A stretch of 64,000 nucleotides of DNA. Source: Prinia subflava (taxonomy: Eukaryota > Chordata > Aves > Passeriformes > Cisticolidae). This document shows positions 1 through 9,308 of the stretch, piece after piece. Under the pieces are notes generated by a model that saw only the letters and a program-made list of their open reading frames with translations, made no database searches and had not been told where the DNA came from. The stretch spans positions 33,124,083 to 33,188,082 of the forward strand of contig NC_086253.1 in the NCBI RefSeq assembly GCF_021018805.1, in the 5' to 3' direction. How positions within the stretch are numbered: position 1 is the first letter of the stretch; each line of letters begins with the position of its first letter. Both the position numbers and the translations under genes were made by a program.

Positions 1-540
1 GGCCCACCTCGGCGCTGCGCGGGCTGCGCAGCCCCGCCGGGCGGCGCGGCCCGGGCGGCGCGGCTCCGCCACGGCGAGGCTCCGGCGTGAGCCCCGGCGC
101 GGCGGGACCGCTGCAGCGGCGCGTGGCTGCGGCGCGGCCCCGGCCCGCCTCGGCTCGGCGGCGCGGGCTGCGCGGCAGCGGCGCGGCACCCTTCGGCCCG
201 CGGCAGCCGCGGCGCGGGCGGCGAACCGGCGGCGGAGCGGCCCCGGCCCGGCGCGGCCCCGGCGGCGGAGCGGCCCCGGCCCGGCGCGGCCCCGGCGGCG
301 GAGCGGCCCCGGCCCGGCGCGGCCCCGGCGGCGGAGCGGCCCCGGCCCGGCGCGGCCCCGGCGGCGGAGCGGCCCCGGCCCGGCGCGGCCCCGGCGGCGG
401 AGCGGCCCCGGCCCGGCGCGGCCCCGGCGGCGGAGCGGCCCCGGCCCGGCGCGGCCCCGGCGGCGGAGCGGCCCCGGCGGAGCCAACACGTGGTCCCGGC
501 CCCGCCGCAGCGCGCGCGGGCCCCAGCACTGGGAGAAGCC
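1..540. other. GC-rich CpG-dense block at the left edge
   Basis: This stretch is almost wholly G and C with very many CpG steps, in sharp contrast to the AT-rich sequence that follows from about 600. It contains a 33-bp tandem array (listed separately). A long reading frame crosses it, but it only has a GTG start, its peptide is an Ala/Gly/Arg/Pro repeat forced by the array, and the other frames are open too, so I do not call it a gene. It may be a CpG island or part of the internal region of the retroelement whose probable 3' LTR ends near 2319. The left boundary is outside the window, so the choice cannot be made here. Confidence 0.6.
229..480. repeat. 33-bp GC-rich minisatellite, about 7.6 copies
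   Basis: A unit of 33 bp (core GGCGGCGGAGCGGCCCCG, then GCCCGGCGCGGCCCC) is repeated head to tail with no visible difference between full copies. The period is a multiple of three, so the frames through it stay open and give an 11-residue peptide repeat. The identity of the copies suggests recent expansion or homogenisation, or an assembly effect. The array is 100% G+C apart from one A per unit. Confidence 0.92.
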
Positions 541-1906
541 GCGCGGACAAGCAGCCCTGGACAGCAGCGAAAGGAACTCAGCCAGACAGCCATCAGAGAA
601 GGAAAAAGCAGTCTTCAGTTGTGCCCAAGCCCCGCACCTTCCAAAACTCGGTTTTGTAAATTGTGTAACCTCCTTCCTTACCCTTACCTCCTCCTCCCCT
701 CGCTGCTCCTTCTCCCTAACCCCCTTTCCCTTAACAAACCCCCGAGAGTTAACCCTTTCCTGCTAAACCCGGCACGGCACAGCTAACACCACGTGCTGCG
801 CTGTGACCGCATGGCCACCATGGCCACGTGCTCTCCGTCCCATCTTCCGCTTTCCAAGTTCCACAAGGTAAACGCTAAGAAACCAAACCCCAAAGCTAAA
901 GTGAAATTGTAATACCAGTTTTACAGCCTTGTATAATTGTTAATGCTACTTTGATTCCCTTTCCCTGTTTTTCTGCCCCTGTGCCTTGCTGTTCCGGCCA
1001 AACAGCAGGGTGTCCCAAACCCCTCCATTTCCTTCCCATCCCCATGAAGTAGTTTTACAATTATGCCTTTCTAGTTTTGTGTGTGTAAATATTGCAGATT
1101 CCCCTGTTTTCTGATTTAGAAAGCAGAGGCCTTTTCAGGTCACAAGTGTAGACCCAAGAGAAGCAGTTTTTGAATTGTCTTCTTGTAAGGCGCGATTCAG
1201 TAGTGTAGACTATTGAATCTGTAACGCTTTTGGGTTTATGCTGTCCTCAGTTAGTTCTGAGGGTGATTGATAACCTAAATTAGTGTCTGAGAAAGTATTT
1301 GACGGTTTTTGTAGTTTTTTTCTTTTGTTTCTCTTTTGATGACCTAAAACTGGGGGTCTTTTGTTTTAGTTGAACCAGTTGGAAAGTGAAAGGAGTGGTT
1401 TGGCTCAGATCCGTGAGTGTCGGTGACTTGCTGTTCAGGCCTTAAGGGAATTCCGTGACAGATCAATGGCAGCTTGAGTTGATTTAAATTCCTCACTGCC
1501 CCTGCCCGGCCCCAATGGGGGAACTGCAGCAGGCCACCTGGAGAATCTGAAGCCGTGTGTGGAGCCCGGGGAACTCCACGTGTTTTCCTGTCCCTAGAGT
1601 GGGAGCATAGTCAGCGCCACAGCCTAAGCTGGGGGCTGTAGTGGTCTGAAAAGCCAGTTGGAAAAGGCTAGACACTATTAGGCCAGTCACGCTGGAAAGG
1701 CTCAAACAAATTTGTTAACTTGTTTCAAATCTTGCAATATAAACTCACATAACCCGTCTACTGCAATTACAAGGTCAGATCAACTGTTCACAGTATAACA
1801 TAATCCTTACTGCAATTGTATTTGGTTTCATGCTGCAAAACTGTAATTACTGTTTCATTTTTTAAATTATTAATTGTCATATGTCATATTTCTCTTCTCA
1901 CATTTT
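541..1906 (+). mobile_element. Probable internal 3' region of an LTR retroelement
   Basis: This is non-repetitive sequence between the GC-rich block and a purine tract that precedes a probable LTR. It has no long ORF. A small frame near 811-909 starts at ATGGCCACCATGG, a strong Kozak context, and would encode about 33 residues, but nothing in it is recognisable. The assignment to an element rests only on position: a purine tract directly followed by TG and an LTR-like sequence is the usual 3' end of an LTR element. It could instead be ordinary SNX25 intron beside a solo LTR. Confidence 0.35.
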
Positions 1907-2319
1907 AAAGAAAAAAAGGGTGACTTGTGGGATTGCATTTTATGGAAATGGTTTGCTCTGGCTCACCCCTGGAAAATGTATGGTTTGTCCTAAGTCTGTA
2001 CCCTCCCTGCAGTATCCTGTATCTGTAACCTCACTGGCTGGAGAATGTTACCGCGCCCCTTTGAACCTCTGTGATAAGAATGCTAAGGCAGAAGGCTCTG
2101 CCTCTCTTGCTCCTCTTCCCCTGGAGGCGTCCGGACGCTCCTCTCTCCTCTCCCCCCCTTCCCCCTCCCCCCTTTCCTTTCTCCTCTCCCTCAGTGAATA
2201 AACCCTCACCTCATCAGCATCTGACCGGCATCTGAAGTCTCCTTGCCTGCAAGCCCGGGAACACCACGACCCCAAAAGACCCCGGGGGTCTCCGGGGGGC
2301 ACTCCCCGGGGACCCCCCA
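1907..2319 (+). mobile_element. Polypurine tract plus probable 3' LTR
   Basis: A purine run AAAGAAAAAAAGGG (1907-1920) is followed immediately by TGACTTGTGG, as at the start of a 3' LTR. The next 400 bp carry a long pyrimidine tract (about 2140-2190), a polyadenylation signal AATAAA (2197-2202) and a GC-rich tail that folds into a strong hairpin (2284-2317) and ends in CCCCCCA at 2319. The order polypurine tract, U3, AATAAA, U5, terminal CA fits a (+)-strand LTR of about 399 bp. I see no 5' LTR, which would lie left of the window, so the target duplication cannot be checked. The family is not recognised. It would be antisense to SNX25. Confidence 0.5.
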
Positions 2320-4040
2320 TAAATTTAAACAACAACAGTGCAACTCTAAAGAAGTGGCATCAATATATTCAACATTCACCATGCATTTTCATTAAACCAA
2401 CTTTGAGAACTACAAGAACCACAAGCAGGCTGCATCTCTTCACCTATATCACCCTCACAGCCATAAGCTTCTTGGCAATGCAGCAAAGTAAAAACTGTTT
2501 GCTATATTTGACTTTTCTAAGACATAAAAGAAATAAAAATTTAGACCTTTACAAGCCAGTATAACAAATATACTAGAAAAAAGTATCTACTTAAAAAAAA
2601 CCCAGACAAAAAAAAAAGAAAAAACAAATCACATAAACCCCAGAAAGCACAACAAAAAATAGAAACAGTGAACAAAGCCAAACCCAAAATTTCTACAGCT
2701 GCTATTTTATCAAGAAATACCAGCAAGTTTTATAAATCATTTCAACTAATGTTTATGCTGCATAAAACCTGTCATTTATACATGCCACAGTTACCTCTTT
2801 CAGGAAAAAGCATTTGACATGTCATATTAGTAACAGAGGCAAAGAACTTAGGCTTACAAACTGTGGTGTGACCATATCAGCACCAGGATGTCCTAATGCT
2901 TATTATGGTGTCAAGGTTACACTCAATCATTAACAGGAAACCCAAACTTCCCACACTGAAGCTTGAAAACAATGGTGAGCTTCAGACCTGGTGCTACCCA
3001 TGGGTTGAATTTCATTTAATAACATGCTCAGGCCTTGGTTTTTCATGACTAATTTGCTCTCAGCACTTTCATACATAGCTGTTCCCATTGCAACAACTCT
3101 CTACAGCTTCATACTAATCCCCTTGCCACACCTTTCCAGAGGCTGACTGATAACCAGCTCTTAGTATTTCTGGTTTCTGGCAAATGGAATTCTAAAAGAA
3201 AAACAAGACCTGTGGGAGGTATTTAGTTGCTATCCAGACAACTTGGATGCATCTATGGAATTAACCAAGTTAAATCTCAAGTGTTAAAACTCCCTTTGTA
3301 TCAGTCTGCTCTTGATCAGTTTGTGGTGACATCCCCTTTTATTTTTACTATCTTATCACAATACACATTGTAATCACAAAAAAAATCGAATCTATATACC
3401 CTATGCATGCCAAGGTATTCACCCGGGCCAAGAAAATGAAGAGTTATTTTCTCCTCTTACCCTGTCTATGAAACACAAAAAACAAAAAGAACATTATCAA
3501 AACACATATGATGCAAACCTGAACCCCCAAACAGCTTACCACACTGATCATGCAGGCAGCGATCTCCCCACAACACTTCCCCCCTTGCACATTTTCCAAG
3601 AGCACTGAGCTCTTAACTACAGGTTCTGAATCAGCACTGGTAGCAGCCTGCAGACCCCAAGATTCATTTTCCTGAGTCATAACTTATGCTGCAAGTTTGG
3701 GCACAAACACACATAAAAACACTTCAGCATAATCCAGCAGATGCCATGTAGCAGACAACTGGTCAGAAGCAGCCTGCGATACCACATATTAATGCTTGGA
3801 GAAACCAATTCTTCCTCTCTCTCTGGGGTCAAAGCTGCCCTAGCTGTAGGTTAAAGACAGAGAACACTCAAAACCAAAAGATAGAGGGAAAAATTAAAAT
3901 TAAAAAATTAAAATACTACTACTAATAAAAATAAAACCAGTGTCAATTGACCTCTTCTTGGTGGGGTTTGTTCAAAAAGCACTGCTTGTCAGGGGGTTCA
4001 AGACACAAGGATGAACTATCTTCCAATCCCACATGCCTAC
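2320..4040. other. SNX25 intron (downstream of exon 3), no feature seen
   Basis: This is AT-rich sequence with A-rich runs (for example 2585-2640 and 3890-3930) and only short chance frames. I see no exon with plausible splice sites. It belongs to the SNX25 intron that follows exon 3, if the gene continues to the left as expected. Confidence 0.6.
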
Positions 4041-4624
4041 TCTGCTGGTTTTTTCTGGGGTTATTTTCTTCCCAATGGCTGCTATTGGGCAATATTTTGG
4101 ATTTGTGCTGAACACAGGCTGGTAATATAGAGGTGCTTTAGTTATTGATGAACAGCACTTGGGACAGCATCAAGGCCCTTTTCTGCTTCTTGAATCACCC
4201 CACTGCTGGGGGTGCAAAAGGAGTTGGAAAGAGACAGCCGGGACAGGTGACTCCAGCTGACCAAAGGGATATTCCAGGCCATGTGGCATCATCATGCTCA
4301 ATATATAAAGCTGGGGGAAGAAGGAGGGGATGCTTGGAGTGATGGTGTTTGTCTTCCCAAGTCACTGTTACATGCAATGGGGCCCTGCTCTCCTGAAGAT
4401 GACTGAACACCTGCCTCCCCACGGAAAGTAGGGAATGAATGACTTGTTCTCCTCTGTGTGCAGCTTTTGCTTTACCCATTAAGCTTTATCTCAACCCACA
4501 CGTTTTCTCACTTTTAACCCACAAGTTCCTGCACTTACTTTTCCAGATCTCTCTGAGCATGCTGGTGGGGCAGTGAGTGAGTGGTTTGTGTGGGGCTAGT
4601 GCTGGCTGAGGTTAAACCATGATG
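4041..4624 (+). mobile_element. ERVK-type solo LTR, (+) orientation
   Basis: The sequence follows an avian LTR family that I recognise from memory. It starts with a TGCTGG-type end near 4041, has GGATTTGTGCTGAA at about 4100 and ACCAAAGGGATATTCC near 4260. The TATA-like ATATATAAAGCTGGGGG is near 4300, ATTAAGCTTTATCTCAACCC near 4478, and GGCTGAGGTTAAACCATGA at the end. The TATA box before the polyadenylation-type signal fixes the orientation as (+). No internal retroviral genes flank it, so it is a solo LTR. The termini have decayed and the flanking bases (GCCTAC and GCCACT) only weakly resemble a target duplication. It is antisense to SNX25. Confidence 0.82.
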
Positions 4625-5205
4625 GCCACTTATCTAACGCAGCCAAATCTTACTTCGCCTGTGCTGCATCCAGCAAAAAATAGAGTTTTATTTATCAAAT
4701 GTTAATAGTTCTGCAAAAATTTAGAACAGTTATTCTTAGCCCAAAGAAAGGGCAAGGGAACTCCCTCTTCCTTTCGTGTGGACAGCTTCACAGAAAGACA
4801 CTTACTATTTGTCTGTATCTTACTTACTTACCTTCCAGTACTGACTGAGCATTTCATGAAGAATTGAATGAAGAACTGCATTTCAGAAGAATAGCTGCTT
4901 CTAGCTTTCAACAAATATATCATGCTATCAGAGGGAGATTACATTCCTGGGATCAGATAATTCCAGCCCCCAGAAAGTACACGGCCACAACAGACAACAC
5001 TGCACGCACATACCAGCATGACCACTCCCATCATTATACACCACCTTACTCAGCTCACAGTCCATCCTTGAGCACATAAAATAGTATTGGCAGTATTCAG
5101 CTTGCTTATATTCTAGTTAAAGTAACCAAGGAAAGACTCTTGAACAAGATATGAAGGAATAAGAGGTGTTATGAAACATGAATGGCTGAATACTAATCTC
5201 TTTAC
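4625..5205. other. SNX25 intron, no feature seen
   Basis: This is AT-rich intronic sequence. A 71-residue chance frame at 4864-5079 (+) has no recognisable content. Nothing else stands out. Confidence 0.5.
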
Positions 5206-5328
5206 CCTTGCAGGATGCACTTGGCTAATCCTGTTATAAATGCGCTCCCGATCCTGCACATACGGGAAAAGAGCAGAGGCTTCTAAAAATAAATCCAGGT
5301 CTGACTTTTCCTCCATATCCAAATTCAT
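5206..5328 (-). other. Exon-like open stretch, unassigned
   Basis: On the (-) strand an ATG at 5328 opens about 41 codons. They begin MNLDMEEK and include FPYVQDRERIYNRIS, a composition that looks protein-like. The frame ends at a possible donor, AGG|GTAAAG, leaving phase 0. Upstream are pyrimidine-rich acceptor-like sequences (TTCCTTTGTCCAG and GCTAG), but the frame has a TAG just before the ATG. Entering from SNX25 exon 3, which ends in phase 2, gives an early stop in every case I tried, so it is not a constitutive SNX25 exon. It could be a nested first coding exon, a pseudo-exon or chance. I do not recognise the peptide. Confidence 0.2.
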
Positions 5329-5772
5329 AAACTAGCTAAAGCTGGACAAAGGAAATTATCATATTCCGTTTCTATACACCAAGCTAATACTAGAAATTAA
5401 ATGGTTTCCTATCTAAATTATTCAAAACGCCACAGATTTTCTCACTAGAAAGTGACAGTTTCCTTTGAAACCCAAAGTGAACCTCAAAGTACACCCCAGT
5501 GACACATATAAGAACAATTTGGGAGCTGTCTTGCCCACAGCTTGCATTGCTCTATGTTACTCCAGACAGTTCTGCCCATGGCTAGAAGTGTCTCTGCCCT
5601 TATTTCACTCAGCAGATGTGTGTGCCATGCACAAGAAAGACAGCTGCTGTTAAAGAAAGCCAGGGGATAAAATAAAGAAATAGGAAACAGACCTAATTCG
5701 ACAAAGTTCCTTTTTCCTAATGCCCTATCTCCAGCCAGCCACCATGAAAGTGGCCTCTCCTCTTATCAAAGA

Positions 5773-5925
5773 GTCATAGAATGGTTTGGGTTGGAAGAGG
5801 CTCAAGGTCATCTAGTTCCAACCCCATGCCAAAGGCAGGGACACCTTCCACTGATCAGGTTGCTCAAAGTCCCATCCAACCTGGCCTTGACCCATGCTTT
5901 GAAGGGGGACAAGGTCTCCCAGCAC
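5773..5925 (-). mobile_element. CR1 LINE 3' fragment
   Basis: The sequence TCATAGAATGGTTTGGGTTGGAAG opens a stretch that continues with the familiar antisense CR1 3' end (TCATCTAGTTCCAACCCC, CAGGGACACCTTCCA, GATCAGGTTGCTCA, CATCCAACCTGGCCTTGA). CR1 is the dominant avian LINE. This is a short, 5'-truncated, mutated copy in (-) orientation with no coding content. The family assignment is from memory of the consensus. Confidence 0.92.
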
Positions 5926-6764
5926 TTTTCTTTATTTCTGGCCTCTGCTGGCTATTTATCTTGAGCTGTTTATTACTAAGTGGAATTTTGAGATGGTTAA
6001 GATAAGCCAGAGGGAAAGAAGGAGCAAAAGAAAGGACTGTAACACCTTTCCTCATTCTGGAGGGTCTCAGCCCATTTTCATCCCCTCAGACATTCTGGTT
6101 AATCACAGATTGAAGTTAGTCAATGAAAGCAGAAAAGTAAAGAAATCTGTGTGTCCAACATGCACCTGGTCACAAAACACATGAACTTCACTCTGAAAAA
6201 ACAAGAAATCTGTCCTCCCGGGCATGGATGATTCCTTTCTGCTATGTTAGTGAACTATCTGTTATCATATAGGAAAACCAAGACAAAGTGGCTCACATGG
6301 CACCCCCTCCAGAGACAGCATCAGAGGTATTTGAAACTTCGTAAGCTGCCACACAAAACACAAAATGCCCTTTGCCATCGTGCTGCAGTATAAACTCAGT
6401 GGCAGCAATGATGGAGCACTCCAAGAGGTATCACAAGAGGAAAGGCACCTCTCTCTAATTACAGCCTCTGTTCCACTATATTTATAATCCAAAACTAACT
6501 GGATTCATTATAAGATACAGAGGGAAATATGAATGCCAATTTACATTTATTACTGTCTTTAAAACATTAACAGAAAGCAAAGCAGATCAAGACGATATGC
6601 ATTCCCTGCCTTAGGAAGACGAATTTTTTGTGTTTGAACTGTGGCAATTCAGCTGTGATTCAACCCAGTAGACAGCTGTAGATCACACATTTTCATTCAC
6701 TCCCCTCATCCTCCCACAGTGAGATGAGGGAAAAAAATAAAGAGAAAAAGGTAAAATTCCTGAC
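5926..6764. other. SNX25 intron, no feature seen
   Basis: This is ordinary AT-rich intronic sequence between two CR1 copies. It holds only short frames without recognisable content. Confidence 0.5.
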
Positions 6765-7056
6765 TTTGGGGTGACCTAATTGCAGCCTTCAGGTACCTGA
6801 AGAGAGCCGAAAAGAGAGGTGAAGAGAGACCATTCACAAGAGCCTGTAGTGACAGGACAAGGGGCAGTGGCTTCAAACTGAAAGAGAGCAGGTTTAGATT
6901 AGATATTAGGAAGAAATTCTTCCCAGTGATGGTGGTGAGGGCCTGGAACACGTTTCCCAAACAAGTCATGGATGCCCCATCCCTAGAACCTTTCAAGGCC
7001 AGGTTGGATGGGGCATTGAGCAATCTAGTCTAATGAAAGGTATCCCTTCCCACAGC
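6765..7056 (+). mobile_element. CR1 LINE 3' fragment, joined to an LTR piece
   Basis: This is the (+)-strand CR1 3' region. Recognisable segments are TGACCTAATTGCAGCCTTC, TTAGATATTAGGAAGAAATTC, GTGGTGAGGGCCTGGAACA, CCATCCCTAGAACCTTTCAA and GGCCAGGTTGGATGGGGC. The copy breaks off after CAATCTAGTCTAATGAAAGG and TATCCCTTCCCACAG, before the normal CR1 3' terminus. It runs directly into an LTR fragment at about 7057, so its 3' end has been lost by deletion or rearrangement. Confidence 0.92.
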
Positions 7057-7327
7057 ATGACACCACATGGTATGGAATATCCCTTTAGCCAGCTGGGGTC
7101 TGCTGTCCTGGCTGTGTCACCACCCAGCTTCTTGTGCTGCCCACCCCCTCAGCCTCCGCACTGGCAGGGCAGTATGAAAAGCTGAAGTCCTTGACTTAAC
7201 ATAACACTGCTTAGGAACAACTAGAACACCAGTGTTACCAACATTATTCTCAACCTAAATCCATAATACAGCACCATTTCAGCTACTAGAAAGAAAATTA
7301 ACTCTATCCCAGTTGAAAATCAGCACA
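7057..7327 (-). mobile_element. ERVK-type LTR fragment (U3 part), (-) orientation
   Basis: The bases ATGGTATGGAATATCCCTTT, GTCCTGGCTGTGTCACC, CAGCTTCTTGTGCTGC and AATTAACTCTATCCCAG match the reverse strand of the same LTR family as 4041-4624, ending with its 5' terminus (CAGCACA) near 7327. Only the U3 portion is left. The part that would carry the TATA box and polyadenylation signal is missing, and CR1 sequence stands in its place. The copy lies in the opposite orientation to the 4.0-kb LTR, about 2.4 kb away. Confidence 0.85.
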
Positions 7328-9091
7328 AAAATACAGAAAATAATTAAAGGCTTCCAAGCTGGAAGTGATACTTCCTTACTTTTTAGTTCTCGGTCTATAG
7401 CTTAAAATGTCAGCAGGTTCTAGCACAGTAAACTCCATAGCAGTAGGCAATTTGTACAAAACTCAAATTCTTGCTAAAGTACAAATTCTCTTAAATAGAA
7501 AATACTATCAGAATATTTGCTGTGCATTCAGGTTTATTACATGCATGCTCTCATCACTCAGCAGCACAAATTCCATCTGTAGTGTATGAGCACAATGTCA
7601 TTTTTCTGCTGACTTTGCAATAGCCTGTACATAGCACTTGAGCTGTCTCTGCATCTGCTAAGAAATGGTGAGCCCTGTGCAATTTCCATACAGCTCCCTG
7701 GACTTTCTGAGTGGAAATACCAATCCAACAAAGACCAGATGAAGTGGTCATAATTCTCAGAAGATAAGAAACCTCACCAACAATCAGCATTAATAATACT
7801 TAATAATTCTGCAATTCTAAGATCCTACATCCCCAGCTTCAAACAGAAAAACATTCAGATTAAAAAAAAAATTCAACTCTCTCATTCTTTAGCTGTTCAA
7901 ATCAAATTCTTCCCAAAAGCAAGAACTTTATTCTGATAGAGGACAAGTGCAAGCACGATACTTAACAATCAAAGCGCACACTTCGGAGTTTTATCCGACC
8001 AAGAGATTTCTATCTTATTGCAGAACTAGAAGCCAGTAGTACCTAGAACCCACTGCAAGATCTACTGTGAAGTAAATACACCTTCATTTCTTGTTTTCTT
8101 GAATGTAACCACCCTTTAGTGTCTTTTCTTTTTCTACTCATTAGCTTACATAAAAAAATAGCTAGGATCTACCACAAATACATTAACCATGTCTTCTAAT
8201 ACAGAAGAGAAATAAGTGTCAATGGCAACAGATTGATCACTGAAAGAACACAATCGTTCTTTTTTGTCTGAAGCGGTGTCAAAAATACATGGATCTAACT
8301 GTAGGTAAAAACAACTTCATAGAATAAAATGTAGTCTAAATCTGAATGACCAAGCGTATGCCAATTAGAATAACCAAAATGCAGATAAGTGCAAATACAA
8401 GACCAAATTCCATGCACAATTGGACAAACTGTGCATTCAGATGTGGGAACTGCATAGGCTGAGACATCCCATTTGCAATTATAATTTGGGTAGAACTCTA
8501 GTGTTCAGGGGAAAGCTGGCTTTTTCAAGGATCTTTCAAAGAGATCCTTGCCAGAGAGGAAATTCATTAAATTAGCAAGATAACTTAAGCAGAGAAAGAA
8601 AATAGAGCCAACAATTTTTCTGCTAGAAAAATCTTACTGCAGGACAGGCCACCTACAGAAATCACAAGGCTTTGCCTCCCAGGGCTAGAAGAAATGGAAA
8701 ACTGAATGGAATTACTCCTGGTGCTGTTCTGGGAAAGGTGCAAATAACTATCTTCTTGTCTGTTGATTGCATTGACAGTGGTCCTTCTTTCCCTTGTGTG
8801 TTTCACAGTACTTTGCAGAAACTGCTTACACAGCCCACCTCCTACTGTGAACAAAGGATTCATGGATTAAACTGAAAAGAGTAGTGAAACCAAACTCTTA
8901 GCAAAAGGAGTCCAAGTGTTTCCTTACAGATGTCCTGAAGCCTGCTTGATCTCTCAAACTGGTAATAAGCTTGAACTACCTGATCAGTTTGCCACAAAAG
9001 CATTATACACAGTCTTCATCACTTTGATTTAGCACATCTGTAAGCAAAGAGAGAAGCAGAAAATTCCACTGAAATGCAGTTCTTTTTTTAC
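7328..9091. other. SNX25 intron 3 proximal part, no feature seen
   Basis: This is AT-rich intronic sequence directly downstream of SNX25 exon 3. I looked on the (-) strand for the next PXA exon, which should start with one base completing an Arg codon, and did not see it. Short frames here have no recognisable content. Confidence 0.5.
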
Positions 9092-9308
9092 CTGGCATTG
9101 GCTCCTTTAAGGACACAGAAGTGTGAGAGTAAAGCTTTCACTACATCGTTGCAGACGACTTTAACTACATCAATGTGACTCAGCCTCTGTCGCAGCTGCT
9201 TGGCAATCTCCCAAAAGTCTTCAGAGAGCAGCTGGTACAGCTGCCCCTCATCTCTGCTGAGTTGCCCATACCAGGACAGGATGTAATCTCTATAGCTGTA
9301 GTCAAACA
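9092..9308 (-). CDS. SNX25: SNX25 exon 3, first half of the PXA domain
   Basis: This is an internal exon of 217 nt. The acceptor is a pyrimidine run ending TTTTCAG and the donor is CCAG|GTAAAA. It is read in phase 1 and left in phase 2 and encodes 71 complete codons, starting FDYSYRDYILSWYGQLSRDE and including WEIAKQLRQRLSHIDVVKVV and NDVVKALLSHFC. These are hallmark residues of the PXA domain of SNX25, a sorting nexin with PXA, RGS, PX and nexin-C domains. SNX25 is known to promote TGF-beta receptor degradation and belongs to the SNX13/14/19 group that acts at the ER. The last residues (KGANA plus AG) correspond to KAANAR in the human protein as I recall it. The following exon was not found in the remaining 9 kb and is presumed to lie left of the window. 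Confidence 0.95.

Noticed and set aside
229..480. CRISPR-like array
   Set aside because: The units are directly adjacent with no spacers and the host is a vertebrate. It is a minisatellite.
87..659. A 190-codon frame across the GC-rich array
   Set aside because: It starts at GTG, its body is a translated 33-bp minisatellite, and the neighbouring frames are open too. There is no recognisable domain.
5206..5328. Treating the exon-like stretch as SNX25 exon 4
   Set aside because: Exon 3 ends in phase 2, and every acceptor tried leads to a stop codon. The expected peptide after exon 3 is also different.
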